Assembly (NCBI RefSeq): GCF_042646125.1
Contig: NZ_JBHRSW010000006.1
Location: 186,001-250,000 of the forward strand
Direction of reading: 5' to 3'
Source of the DNA: Glaciecola flavus
GTDB taxonomy: Bacteria > Pseudomonadota > Gammaproteobacteria > Enterobacterales > Alteromonadaceae
DNA length: 64,000 nt
The notes beneath the pieces were generated by a model. It saw only the letters and a list, made by a program, of their open reading frames with translations, was not told where the DNA came from and ran no database searches. Below are positions 52,244 to 61,558 of the stretch, piece by piece (positions within the stretch are counted from its first letter, which is position 1; each line of letters opens with the position of its first letter). Position numbers and translations under genes: made by a program.

Positions 52244-53395
52244 CTAACCTCGATAAGCGAGTAAGGAGAGCTTCTTAGAGTATTGCTCACTCACTCGACG
52301 ATTATTTGAACGCTTTCTGGCTTTTATTAGGGCGTCACTAGAGCGTTCAACATCACCGACTGCATAGTAGGCTTTTGCCAAACCAAAAAAGAATTCATGC
52401 GCCCTATTATTTAATGCAATGGCTTTCTTAAAATGTGAAATCGCGTCTTGAGGCCTATTTTCAAGTAAAGCATATTCTGCCAACATCGAATGATAATAAG
52501 GGTTTTTTAAGCGCTTTTTATGCAAGCGTGCATCTATGCTATTTGACTCATCTTCTCTTTGTGTTTTGGCGTAAATAGCAGCCAAATTCTCAAGTGCAGA
52601 CAAATAGTTAGATTTCAACGACAATGCATGTTTATATGCTTCTTCTGCCTCATCCAAATAACCACTACGACTGTAAAGTACGCCCAAGTTTAACCAAGCG
52701 CCCTCGTTGCTTGGATCAGCCTCGATAGCTGCTTTGTAATAGGCAAATGCTTTGTCTCGCTCATCATTGATCAAGTATTCTGCGCCTTTATTGTTGTAGA
52801 AATACGACACAATTTGACGCCTATTTAATTCTACTGATGAAAACTCTTTCGCATTCCGAGATGGATCAAAATCCACGATAAGATCGCCGTTTTTTGCCAA
52901 TGGCCCTAGCCGCCTTGTCGGCATTTTCACACGCAAGTTGATATGACGGTTAATGATTGATGCCCCCTGCCTAAACGTCCAAAACTCTGGGATTTGCACA
53001 TCTTGAAAGCGTGCGTCAATCCCCAAGTATTCCGCCATAGAATAAGCCATCACAGTCAACGACAAGCAATTTGCCGCACCGTTGTAGAAAGTTTCAGATG
53101 CAATTGTATTAGCATCGGCTGTATAACCTAAGTTGAGTCCAGCATGATCAAATATTGCAAAAACCAGTGCTGACATGCGTCCCAAATCATCGGTTTCACT
53201 TTGTGTGACAAACTCAACGAAATCGATGGCTTCTTGTGAAAGGTGAAAAATCTCTTCAGGGCTTTCTACGGTGTAACTGCTGTAGGAAGGAAAGGCTTCC
53301 TGTTTAAGTTCAGGTTTATTCTTGCTCAAAAAAGAAGTAGAGGAGCAGGCCGAGAGTAGTAACAAAGCGCTTATGAAAACAATGACATTTCTCAT
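52244..53395 (-). CDS. Lipoprotein with transglutaminase-like N-terminus and TPR repeats
   Basis: Start taken at the ATG at 53395 (383 residues) after AAGAGGTAAATTT. A lipoprotein signal ends LLLLSAC (Cys17). Residues about 40-190 look like a transglutaminase-like cysteine domain: Cys in NGAANCLSLTVMAYSMAEYLGI, His in INRHINLRVKM, Asp in GDLIVDFDPS. From about 195 there are four to five TPR units (YYKAAIEADPSNEGAWLNLG; AYKHALSLKSNYLSALENL; HFKKAIALNNRAHEFFFGL). An exported assembly or peptidase-like role is possible; nothing firm. Confidence 0.82.
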   Translation of the reverse strand: MRNVIVFISALLLLSACSSTSFLSKNKPELKQEAFPSYSSYTVESPEEIFHLSQEAIDFVEFVTQSETDDLGRMSALVFAIFDHAGLNLGYTADANTIASETFYNGAANCLSLTVMAYSMAEYLGIDARFQDVQIPEFWTFRQGASIINRHINLRVKMPTRRLGPLAKNGDLIVDFDPSRNAKEFSSVELNRRQIVSYFYNNKGAEYLINDERDKAFAYYKAAIEADPSNEGAWLNLGVLYSRSGYLDEAEEAYKHALSLKSNYLSALENLAAIYAKTQREDESNSIDARLHKKRLKNPYYHSMLAEYALLENRPQDAISHFKKAIALNNRAHEFFFGLAKAYYAVGDVERSSDALIKARKRSNNRRVSEQYSKKLSLLAYRG

Positions 53396-53816
53396 AAATT
53401 TACCTCTTAAATACATACCTCTACTCAAATATTAGACAAGCACAAGTGGAATTACAAATAAATATTCACAATGTAAAAATATTCCATTAACGTTAAAACT
53501 AAAGTAGTTTGCTTTCCAGATTGGCTTTGTCTTCTTTGCTTGTGTACTTTAAGAAACAAATCCTTGTACTTAGTTCAAATTGGCGTATCAAGCATGTTTA
53601 TTTAGTTAATCGTATGGCAATTAATACCTTTGCTTTTCTCAAGCACTATACTATAGTCTAAATTTTATGCTCACCGAGTCGTACAATTGGTGTTAAGGTA
53701 GTTTGCGTTGACACGAGCGAGCTCAAGGGTTTTATCTCTTGGCTACACAATAAGAATGAACGTGTTCTTCAAACTTCTTAAAACGAAAATCGTTATGCAG
53801 TATTAGGAGTGGAGCA
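53396..53816. other. Divergent region between the TPR lipoprotein and GGDEF-EAL genes
   Basis: 421 bases with no gene that I can support. It is AT-rich with scattered TTTATTT and TATACTATA runs (TATACTATAGT near 53648), and should contain the outward promoters of both genes. The last part (53760-53816) is open in the frame of the GGDEF-EAL gene but has no ATG, GTG or TTG. Confidence 0.5.
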
Positions 53817-53819
53817 ATT
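53805..53819 (+). promoter_or_regulatory. Ribosome site and likely ATT start of the GGDEF-EAL gene
   Basis: AGGAG at 53805-53809 is followed after seven bases by ATT at 53817, in frame with the GGDEF-EAL coding sequence. The only canonical start further in (GTG at 53892) has no ribosome site and would cut into the first membrane helix region. A non-standard ATT start, as known for infC, is inferred. Confidence 0.5.
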
Positions 53820-55808
53820 AGCATCAAGGACAAACAAATTCAGCTAGAAGCAGCCCATCTGCTTTACGACAATGCGACTAATGGCATCGTTGTGTCTTTG
53901 ATCGCCTTTTTCGCAATAGTGATCTATTTTGCTGACGTTGAGCAAGGTGTCGATCCTGTGCGCTGGGTGATGTTGGCATGTATGCTAGTGATTACTCTGG
54001 GTCGCTTATTGGATGTTTCGTTGTGGCAACACGCAAGACGAATGGGTAAGGCACAAACTGGGCAGCGGGGTGTCTGTCGATTCTTCATTAGTAATGCTTT
54101 TGGTAGCAGTATATGGGCAGTTTACGCGTTAACATTCCTGCCAACGATGTCATACCAAGAATTGACCACCACTATCGTTGTTGTGTCGGCGCTAACGGGT
54201 GGTGCAGTCAGTTTGCTATCTGGTAGTCGCTATATAGCGATGTCTTATTCGATCATGATGCTACTGCCTTTTTCTCTGGGTATGCTGTTTTTAGGGGAGG
54301 CATTTCAAACACTTTTAGGCAGTCTTGGCGTAGTATTTTTCGTGATCATGTTGTCCACGGCTATCAAATCTTCGGCATTTACCCGCTCGGCGTTACAGCT
54401 AAAATACGAGAATGAATCATTGCTCATCGATATGAAAGCAGCAAACAAAACCATATCCGAGGCTAACCAAGACCTAGAAAAAAAAGTAGAAGCCCGAACT
54501 GAAGAAATATTCAATTTATCGTATCGCGACCCCTTGACCGATTTATACAATCGCAAAGCTTTTGAAAAACACTTAAGAGACGAGATACAACACGCAGCCG
54601 ACAACAATAGTCAACTTGCATTGCTGTTTATCGATCTCGATATGTTTAAGGAAATTAACGACTCTCATGGTCATGACCTAGGCGATTTTGTTTTACGCGA
54701 AGTAGCCAATAGACTCCTCGCTTTTGCAAGTGCCGAAAATATGCTTTGCCGTTGGGGTGGTGACGAATTTATTCTGCTTTGCCGAGATACTGACGAGCAA
54801 GAGGCAGTAACACGGGCGAAAAAGCTTCTTTCACTTTTGTCCTCTCCTATAGACCACGAAAAACTGCAGGTATCAGTGGGTGCAACCATCGGCATTGCTT
54901 TGTGTCCCGAACATAGCACGCAATCGTCAAAATTGATTGCTAGCGCTGACGCTGCGATGTACACAGAAAAGCAAAAAAGAAGTGCCAACATCGCAATATT
55001 TGACCAAACAATGTTGCAGCAACAGGAGCGCGAGTATTTTCTAAAATCTGCTCTAGCCTCGGCCGTTGATAACAACGAACTCTTCTTGATGTATCAACCT
55101 ATCGTTAGTAATCAAAACGGCAGAGTGCGCGCCTGTGAAGTGTTACTCAGATGGTCGTTAAACGGCGAAGTAATCTCTCCTATGGAATTTATTCCTATCG
55201 CCGAAAGCTATGGCTTAATTCATGAACTTGGAATTTGGGTGATCGAACATGCTTTCAAAGATGTGGCGAACTGGTGCTTTGAAGACGATGTTTCGATTTC
55301 CATTAATATATCAATCATGCAAATTGAGCATGACGAGTTCATCCCATTCATTGAAAGCGCACTAGCCAAGTCGGAGATTTCTCCCCAAAAAGTAAGCCTT
55401 GAAATCACGGAATCTTTGTTTGCGCGAGACAACGCAAAGGTCATCGAAAAAGTCAGAGCACTACAAGCTTTGGGCATCAGTGTGTCGTTGGATGATTTTG
55501 GTACTGGGTTTTCTTCATTGGCGCAGCTTCAGTCCCTTTCTGCTAATACGGTTAAAATTGACAAAACCTTTATTGATTCGATTGAATCTGGCGGTCGCGC
55601 CATTATTCAAGCCACAAACTACTTAGCTGGTGAATTGTCTTATGAAGTCATTGCCGAGGGCGTGGAAACTCAAGAACAAACCGCTATTTTAAAAGAAATT
55701 GGCGTAGAAAATGTTCAGGGCTTTCTGTTTGCTAAACCAATGAAAGTTGAAAAATTAGCAAATTGGAACAAAGTGCATGCTGAAAAATATGGCTTATGCT
55801 CCCTGTAA
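53817..55808 (+). CDS. Membrane GGDEF-EAL protein (cyclic di-GMP turnover)
   Basis: 663 residues if begun at the ATT at 53817; 638 from the GTG at 53892. The N-terminal 180 residues hold five to six membrane helices, then a coiled segment (KTISEANQDLEKKVEARTEEIFNLS). GGDEF domain: LTDLYNRKAFEKHL, LDMFKEINDSHGHDLGD and active site RWGGDEF; no RxxD inhibitory site five residues upstream. EAL domain has EVL in place of EAL but keeps SINISIMQI, ITESLF, DDFGTGFSS, KIDKTFI and AEGVET, so phosphodiesterase activity is possible. Both synthesis and breakdown domains look potentially active. Confidence 0.9.
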   Translation: MSIKDKQIQLEAAHLLYDNATNGIVVSLIAFFAIVIYFADVEQGVDPVRWVMLACMLVITLGRLLDVSLWQHARRMGKAQTGQRGVCRFFISNAFGSSIWAVYALTFLPTMSYQELTTTIVVVSALTGGAVSLLSGSRYIAMSYSIMMLLPFSLGMLFLGEAFQTLLGSLGVVFFVIMLSTAIKSSAFTRSALQLKYENESLLIDMKAANKTISEANQDLEKKVEARTEEIFNLSYRDPLTDLYNRKAFEKHLRDEIQHAADNNSQLALLFIDLDMFKEINDSHGHDLGDFVLREVANRLLAFASAENMLCRWGGDEFILLCRDTDEQEAVTRAKKLLSLLSSPIDHEKLQVSVGATIGIALCPEHSTQSSKLIASADAAMYTEKQKRSANIAIFDQTMLQQQEREYFLKSALASAVDNNELFLMYQPIVSNQNGRVRACEVLLRWSLNGEVISPMEFIPIAESYGLIHELGIWVIEHAFKDVANWCFEDDVSISINISIMQIEHDEFIPFIESALAKSEISPQKVSLEITESLFARDNAKVIEKVRALQALGISVSLDDFGTGFSSLAQLQSLSANTVKIDKTFIDSIESGGRAIIQATNYLAGELSYEVIAEGVETQEQTAILKEIGVENVQGFLFAKPMKVEKLANWNKVHAEKYGLCSL

Positions 55809-55833
55809 GTATTGCTCCTGCACGAAGTAAAAC

Positions 55834-56484
55834 TTAGTGTTTAAGGTCAGAGACATCCAAGTCTAATTGAGACGCGAGCATCGCAGCCTGTGTTCGGTTA
55901 TTTATACCCAGTTTTTTGAACACTGCTGTTACATGTGCCTTGACGGTCGCTTCGGCGATATTTAGTTCATGACCTATCTGTTTATTCAATAAACCGTTAC
56001 CAATTCCACAAAACACTCTATATTGTGCAGGTGTAAGGCGCGCAATTTTATCGGCAAGCGCAGTAAACTCGTCTTCTAGTTCACGTGTTTTTTGTTCTAC
56101 TTCTTTCGGTAGCCACACCTGACCACCCAGTATCGCTTCAATCGCTTGCAACACTTCACTCAATGTCGATGTTTTTGGTACAAACCCTTTTGCGCCCAAT
56201 GCAATTAACTTGGCAATCAAGCCAAGATCTTCAGTCGCAGAGACAATCACAATAGGTAGATCAGGAAAAAGCTGTTTGATGCGCAAAAAGCCGTATAAAT
56301 CACTGCTATCGGGCATGTATAAATCCAAAAACAGCATATTGACCCGATGCTCATCAAGCATTTTCAACGTAGATGCTAGGCTGTCTGACTCCAAAATGTG
56401 AAGTGAACAGTATTCGTCATTTAATGCATTTTTTATCGCTTCTCGAAATAATGGATGATCATCCGCGATAAGTAGGGTTTTCAT
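55834..56484 (-). CDS. NarL/LuxR-family response regulator, CrbR-like
   Basis: 216 residues. Receiver domain with LLIADDHPLFREAI, phosphoacceptor Asp54 in LFLDLYMPDS and KGFVPKTS. The C-terminal LuxR helix-turn-helix runs from about 148 (LTPAQYRVFCGIGNGLLNKQIGHELNIAEATVKAHVTAVFKKLGINNRTQA). It lies 110 bases downstream of acs on the same strand. In vibrios and shewanellas a regulator of this type (CrbR, with kinase CrbS) controls acs; that link is inferred. No kinase gene is beside it. Confidence 0.85.
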   Translation of the reverse strand: MKTLLIADDHPLFREAIKNALNDEYCSLHILESDSLASTLKMLDEHRVNMLFLDLYMPDSSDLYGFLRIKQLFPDLPIVIVSATEDLGLIAKLIALGAKGFVPKTSTLSEVLQAIEAILGGQVWLPKEVEQKTRELEDEFTALADKIARLTPAQYRVFCGIGNGLLNKQIGHELNIAEATVKAHVTAVFKKLGINNRTQAAMLASQLDLDVSDLKH

Positions 56485-56560
56485 TAAAAGCTAGCCAAGC
56501 GTTATGGAAATAAACAAAGAACGCTATGGTAGCCAATTAGCAAACGCTTATATATGAGAC

Positions 56561-56584
56561 AAAGGTGGGGAGTTCCCCACCTTT
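56561..56584. terminator. Hairpin downstream of acs
   Basis: AAAGGTGGGGA-gt-TCCCCACCTTT is a perfect inverted repeat of 11-base arms, ten bases after the acs stop (minus strand). In that direction it is followed by GTCTCATATA with no T run, so it is a probable but weak terminator, or a processing hairpin between acs and the regulator gene. Confidence 0.65.
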
Positions 56585-56594
56585 TGGTGAAATT

Positions 56595-58541
56595 TTAAGC
56601 TTTGTTTAGACGTTTATCGATAAGAGACTCAACAACACTCGGATCGGCTAGTGTAGAGGTATCACCTAAGTAAGCGTGTTCATTCGCCGCTATTTTTCGC
56701 AGGATCCTACGCATGATTTTGCCAGAGCGAGTTTTCGGTAAGCCGCCCGTCCATTGCACCAAGTCAGGAGTTGCAATGGGGCTAAGCTCTTTTTTAACCC
56801 ACTCGCGTAGTTCTTGCGTCAGTGCATCACTCGGTGTTACACCATCATTAGGCATCACATATACGTATATGCCCTGCCCTTTAATATCATGCGGATACCC
56901 AACCACCGCCGCTTCGGCGACTTTATTATGCGCAACAAGTGCTGACTCAATTTCGGCCGTCCCCAAGCGATGACCAGAGACATTTAATACATCATCCACT
57001 CGACCCGTGATCCAATAGTACCCATCTTCGTCTCGTTTTGCGCCATCACCGGTAAAGTACACATTTTTGTATGTACTAAAATACGTCTCAACAAAGCGTT
57101 CGTGGTTACCATAGACAGTTCTTGCTTGGCTTGGCCAGCTATCTTTGATCACTAAGTTACCTTCATTGATTCCTTCCAGCTCATTGCCTTCTGCGTCATA
57201 CAGCGCCGGCTGTATACCAAATAAAGGGCGCGTAGCTGAGCCGGGTTTGAGCGCTGTGGCACTTGGCAAGGGAGAAATCATGATCCCACCAGTTTCAGTC
57301 TGCCACCACGTATCCACAATGGGACAGCGTGATTGCCCAATAACGCGATAATACCACTCCCAAGCTTCAGGATTGATGGGCTCACCGACCGAACCCAATA
57401 TGCGAAGAGATGACAAATCGCAGCCTGCAGCCGGTTTGTCACCATGCGCCATCAGTGCGCGAATAGCGGTGGGTGCCGTATACAGTTGAGTGACCTTGTA
57501 TTTTTCGACAACTTGCGCAATGCGTCGTACATCAGGATAAGTAGGCACTCCCTCAAAGAATACTTGAGATACGCCATTTGATAGGGGGCCATACACCATG
57601 TAGCTATGGCCGGTTATCCAACCAACGTCTGCCCCACACCAAAATATGTCATCTTGCCGATAATCAAAGACATATTTGAAGCTCAAGGTGGTATATAGCA
57701 TATACCCACCTGTAGTGTGCACAACACCTTTGGGCTGTCCTGTAGAGCCTGATGTATACAAAATAAACAGAGGATCCTCAGCATTCATATGCTCTGGTTC
57801 ACAGGTGTTAGCCTGCTGTTCTGTTAGCTGCTGCCAATCAACATCTACATCTGTCTTTTCAATATCTTGGTTACCGGTAAGTGCGTAACACAAAACCGAC
57901 TCTATGCTTGGGCACTTGTTATTCGCAATCGCTTCGTTCACGTTAGCTTTTAGTGGAATAATTCTTCCCGATCTGCGCCCTTCATCACAAGTAATAATTA
58001 GCTTGGCGGTACTATCATTAATCCGGTCAGCAATGGCATTCGGCGAGAAACCACCAAAAATAACAGAGTGAACCGCGCCAATTCGGGCACAGGCAAGCAT
58101 GGCATAGGCGGCTTGAGGCACCATGGGCATGTAAATCGCCACGCGATCACCCTTGGTGATGCCCAATGACTTCATTCCATTCGCTAATTTACAGACTTCA
58201 TCATGGAGTGTTTGGTAAGTAATTTCTTGTGTATTGCCTGGTTCATCACCTTCCCAGTACAAGGCCACTTTCTCAGAGTTGTCAGGCAAATGCCTGTCAA
58301 TACAATTAACACTCGCATTCAATACGCCGTCTTCAAACCAGCGAATATCACAGGCATCAACCGAAAAATTAGTATTCTTGATTTTGCTAGGCTTTTTAAA
58401 CCAATCCAACCTATCTAGCTGTTGAGTCCAAAAAGCTTCTGGGTTTTCTATAGAAGACTGATACATTTGTTTGTATTCAGCATCACTTATCTGCGGTGCT
58501 TGTAACAGTGCCTCTGGCACTGGGTACAATTTAGTGCTCAA
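56595..58541 (-). CDS. acs: Acetyl-CoA synthetase
   Basis: Activates acetate to acetyl-CoA through acetyl-AMP. 648 residues (652 in E. coli). P-loop-like motif YTSGSTGQPKGVVHTTGGYML, hinge region GYYWITGRVDDVLNVSGHRLG, and the C-terminal PKTRSGKIMRRILR with the catalytic Lys that is acetylated in known Acs proteins and restored by CobB. A cobB gene is present in this window. The upstream region (58542-58670) is short and probably carries the promoter. A response regulator gene lies directly downstream. Confidence 0.98.
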   Translation of the reverse strand: MSTKLYPVPEALLQAPQISDAEYKQMYQSSIENPEAFWTQQLDRLDWFKKPSKIKNTNFSVDACDIRWFEDGVLNASVNCIDRHLPDNSEKVALYWEGDEPGNTQEITYQTLHDEVCKLANGMKSLGITKGDRVAIYMPMVPQAAYAMLACARIGAVHSVIFGGFSPNAIADRINDSTAKLIITCDEGRRSGRIIPLKANVNEAIANNKCPSIESVLCYALTGNQDIEKTDVDVDWQQLTEQQANTCEPEHMNAEDPLFILYTSGSTGQPKGVVHTTGGYMLYTTLSFKYVFDYRQDDIFWCGADVGWITGHSYMVYGPLSNGVSQVFFEGVPTYPDVRRIAQVVEKYKVTQLYTAPTAIRALMAHGDKPAAGCDLSSLRILGSVGEPINPEAWEWYYRVIGQSRCPIVDTWWQTETGGIMISPLPSATALKPGSATRPLFGIQPALYDAEGNELEGINEGNLVIKDSWPSQARTVYGNHERFVETYFSTYKNVYFTGDGAKRDEDGYYWITGRVDDVLNVSGHRLGTAEIESALVAHNKVAEAAVVGYPHDIKGQGIYVYVMPNDGVTPSDALTQELREWVKKELSPIATPDLVQWTGGLPKTRSGKIMRRILRKIAANEHAYLGDTSTLADPSVVESLIDKRLNKA

Positions 58542-58670
58542 TGTTACTCTCCCTTTGTCGCTAGCTTGTCTTCTTTAAATAACAGGGTAAAGCAATCATT
58601 TTACATAACAAGCCGATTCATTTAACTATATTTTTACATATATCAAATATTTTTTAGGGCTAGCGCTTGT

Positions 58671-59825
58671 TTACGCAACAAATAACACTGCAGCTAAAGG
58701 TATAACAAAAAACACGCCGACAATATAAGCAAGGCCATAAACCTTTTGCTCTGCGACTTTGAGTGAAAGTTGATAGGATAATCGGGGTGGCCACTCTCTG
58801 ATAAAGGCTAGACCGTAGATAACAGCAACCGCGAGTACATTATAACAAAAATGAACAAAGGCAATTTGTAATGCAAGGTCTGCATTCGGGCCGGTAATAG
58901 ATAGCGCAGCGATAAGCGCAGTGATGCAGGTACCGATATTTGCGCCAAGCGTAAATGGATATATTGATCGAGCTGTGACTATCCCATTCCCGACTAAAGG
59001 CACCATTAAAGACGTGGTAGTAGAACTAGACTGCACAAGTACTGTAACAACTGTACCCGAGGTAATACCGGACACGGCTCCTCTACCCAAGCTCTTTTGT
59101 AATATTTCGCGTGCTTTACCCACCATCAGGGATTTCATTATTTTACCCATCCAAGTAATGGATAAAACTATCAGGCCTAAGCCCAATATAATGCGAGCCA
59201 ATCCGTCGTATACAGCCGGCAGCTGAGTCGTCAGCAGGGTGATCATATCGATAAATGGTGAGGTTAAGGCTTTGACTGGGTTAAACCCTTCTACGCCTGC
59301 TGTTGCTCCAGTGGAAAACACGGAAACTAAAAGGCCACTCAATGACTCCAACAAACCAAAGGCAATTTCGAGCGGCAGAAAAATACAGACTGCGAAAATA
59401 TTGAAAAAATCATGAATAGTGGCGGCGTTAAACGCACGTTGAAACTCTTCTTTATTGCTAACGTGTCCTAGGCTCACAATCGTATTCGTAATGCTGGTGC
59501 CTATGTTGGCTCCCATCATCATTGGCACAGCAATAGTAATAGGCAAACCACCGGCAACCATTGCAACAATCACCGATGATACGGTACTTGATGACTGGAT
59601 CAGTGCTGTTGCCACCATGCCAATAATCAAGCCCATAAATGGGTTAGAGGCAAACTCAAACAGTTGCTTGGCGTGGTCTTGCGTTGCCGTCTTAAATCCA
59701 CCACCTATCAAGCTCACAGCGGTTAGCATGGCCAACACTAACAACGCTAGCAAAAGCCAGCGAAATGGCTTAGGCCATGTCTGCATGCCCGTTATGGGCG
59801 TCACTTGTTGGATAGACGAGCTCAT
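58671..59825 (-). CDS. Na+/phosphate cotransporter, NptA-like
   Basis: 384 residues in a two-repeat PF02690 (Na_Pi_cotrans) layout: about eight membrane helices and two copies of the QSSST substrate motif, ALIQSSSTVSSVIVAMV near residue 76 and VLVQSSSTTTSLMVPLV in the second half. MMMGANIGTSITNT and LGANIGTCITAL also duplicate. Imports inorganic phosphate with sodium, fitting a marine host. The ATG at 59825 follows CAGGTGGTAGTTT. No Pho box was recognised. Confidence 0.9.
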   Translation of the reverse strand: MSSSIQQVTPITGMQTWPKPFRWLLLALLVLAMLTAVSLIGGGFKTATQDHAKQLFEFASNPFMGLIIGMVATALIQSSSTVSSVIVAMVAGGLPITIAVPMMMGANIGTSITNTIVSLGHVSNKEEFQRAFNAATIHDFFNIFAVCIFLPLEIAFGLLESLSGLLVSVFSTGATAGVEGFNPVKALTSPFIDMITLLTTQLPAVYDGLARIILGLGLIVLSITWMGKIMKSLMVGKAREILQKSLGRGAVSGITSGTVVTVLVQSSSTTTSLMVPLVGNGIVTARSIYPFTLGANIGTCITALIAALSITGPNADLALQIAFVHFCYNVLAVAVIYGLAFIREWPPRLSYQLSLKVAEQKVYGLAYIVGVFFVIPLAAVLFVA

Positions 59826-59881
59826 AAACTACCACCTGTAGGATTATGTGCTAGTTTTACTCCTAAATTGTGACGATTTTA

Positions 59882-60934
59882 TTAAAACGGCATGGGAAAC
59901 TGTTTTAATACATCTCGAATATCCTGAAGACAATCTTCCGATAATTCGATGTTAAAAGCTTGAATGTTTTCTTGCAATTGTGGCAACGAAGTAGCGCCAA
60001 TGATCGTTGAGCTTACGCCGTCTACTTGCTTACACCAAGCCAAGGCCATGGTAGTGGGAGACAAACCATAGCGCTCTGCAATTTCGCAATAAGCAAGCAC
60101 TGCAGCTTGTGATTCTGTAGTATCTCTAAAAAGGCCATGGCGATGAACCAAGGTCCAACGACTCCCCTCAGGGCGAGCCCCATGGCGATACTTTCCAGTC
60201 AGCAAGCCCGTTGCTAATGGCGACCACGGTAAATAAGCAATATTTTCGTAAACGCAGCTCTCGATGAGGTAAGGGCTATCTTTGGCGTGAACTAGACTAA
60301 ACTCATTTTGAATCGATACCGGAGGTGGTACGTTCAATTCCTTACATATGTTCAAATATGTATGGATCCCCCAACAAGTATCATCCGACAAGCCCCAATT
60401 CTTGATTTTACCTGCATCAATAGCCTGACCGATGGCAATCACAATATTTCTCATGTCATCGCGTTCTGCTTCGACATCAAATTGTGTATGTGTCAGATCA
60501 CTGGGCCAATGCTTACCAAAATGAGGCGTAGCTCGATTTGGCCAATGCAATTGATATAAATCGATATAATCGGTGTTCAGTCGTGCTAGCGAGTCATCCA
60601 AAGCCAAAGGCAATGTGTCACCTGATAATTTTGATCCACCCCTGATATAGCCAAAACCCGCGCCCGCTATCTTTGATGCCAAGACTATATCTTCACGCTT
60701 ACTTGCATTACGTCCCAACCAATTACCAATAATCCTTTCTGTGTCGCCATATGTATCGCTGTTTGGCGGCACTGGATACATTTCTGCAGTATCGATAAAA
60801 TTAACGCCTTGTTCCAGTGCATATGCCAATTGCGCGTCTGCATCTGCTTGCGTATTTTGAATGCCCCAAGTCATTGTACCTAAGCAAACCTCAGATACTT
60901 TGATACCTGCACTACCTAATGTCGTGTACTTCAT
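59882..60934 (-). CDS. tas: Aldo/keto reductase, Tas-like
   Basis: 350 residues (Tas of E. coli has 346). NADPH-dependent carbonyl reductase with a TIM barrel. LGTMTWGIQNTQADADAQL is the Tas-specific start; GVNFIDTAEMYPVPP has the catalytic Asp and Tyr, VLASKIAG the Lys, and YIDLYQLHWPNR the His. The NADP site GVSSTIIGATSLPQLQEN is near the end. The symbol is by homology only. The ATG at 60934 follows AAAGGACAAAAC. Divergent from the glyoxalase-family gene. Confidence 0.92.
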   Translation of the reverse strand: MKYTTLGSAGIKVSEVCLGTMTWGIQNTQADADAQLAYALEQGVNFIDTAEMYPVPPNSDTYGDTERIIGNWLGRNASKREDIVLASKIAGAGFGYIRGGSKLSGDTLPLALDDSLARLNTDYIDLYQLHWPNRATPHFGKHWPSDLTHTQFDVEAERDDMRNIVIAIGQAIDAGKIKNWGLSDDTCWGIHTYLNICKELNVPPPVSIQNEFSLVHAKDSPYLIESCVYENIAYLPWSPLATGLLTGKYRHGARPEGSRWTLVHRHGLFRDTTESQAAVLAYCEIAERYGLSPTTMALAWCKQVDGVSSTIIGATSLPQLQENIQAFNIELSEDCLQDIRDVLKQFPMPF

Positions 60935-61056
60935 TGTTTTGTCCTTTCTTTTTTAAGCAAAAGTATACGTGATCAAAGTAGTGATGTATCAATTGCGCTT
61001 TTATTTTTATGATTAACTTATTTATACTCGACAAAAAACAAATAGCAGAGTCTGTA

Positions 61057-61497
61057 ATGAGATTTCTCCACACCATGGTCAGGGTCAAAGATCTTGACGC
61101 TTCTCTTCACTTTTATTGTAATTTATTGGGTTTACAAGAAGTAAAACGATACGAAAGTAAAGAGGGCAAATTTAGCCTAATTTATTTAGCCGCGCCTGAT
61201 GATGTCGAGCAATCCACCAGCAGTGAATCCCCTTTACTTGAGTTAACCTATAATTGGGAGCCAGAAGATTACGCTGATGGCAGAAATTTTGGTCATGTCG
61301 CTTACGAAGTTGATGATATTTACGCTATTTGTGCATTTTTACAATCTAATGGTATCTGTATAAATCGACCGCCAAGAGATGGACATATGGCGTTTATTCG
61401 CTCTCCAGACGGTATATCAATTGAGTTACTGCAAAAAGGGGAAGCGTTGCCCCCACAATCGCCATGGCGTGAAATGGAAAATACAGGGAGCTGGTAA
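61057..61497 (+). CDS. gloA: Glyoxalase-family protein, probable lactoylglutathione lyase
   Basis: 146 residues from the ATG at 61057; an upstream frame to 61009 adds an unlikely 16 residues. The fold starts MRFLHTMVRVKDLDASLHFYCNLLGL. Metal ligands H5, E (PLLELTYNWEPE), H (GRNFGHVAYEVDDI) and E (GISIELLQKG) fit glyoxalase I, and the extended part RPPRDGHMAFIRSPDG also fits. The end EALPPQSPWREMENTGSW is common in marine glyoxalases. Substrate would be the hemithioacetal of methylglyoxal and glutathione; gshB is also in the window. Confidence 0.85.
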   Translation: MRFLHTMVRVKDLDASLHFYCNLLGLQEVKRYESKEGKFSLIYLAAPDDVEQSTSSESPLLELTYNWEPEDYADGRNFGHVAYEVDDIYAICAFLQSNGICINRPPRDGHMAFIRSPDGISIELLQKGEALPPQSPWREMENTGSW

Positions 61498-61558
61498 AGC
61501 CAGTTCCTGCATACAATGGCGACTGGTAGAATGCACCTAGCCTAAAACAGACAAAGCG

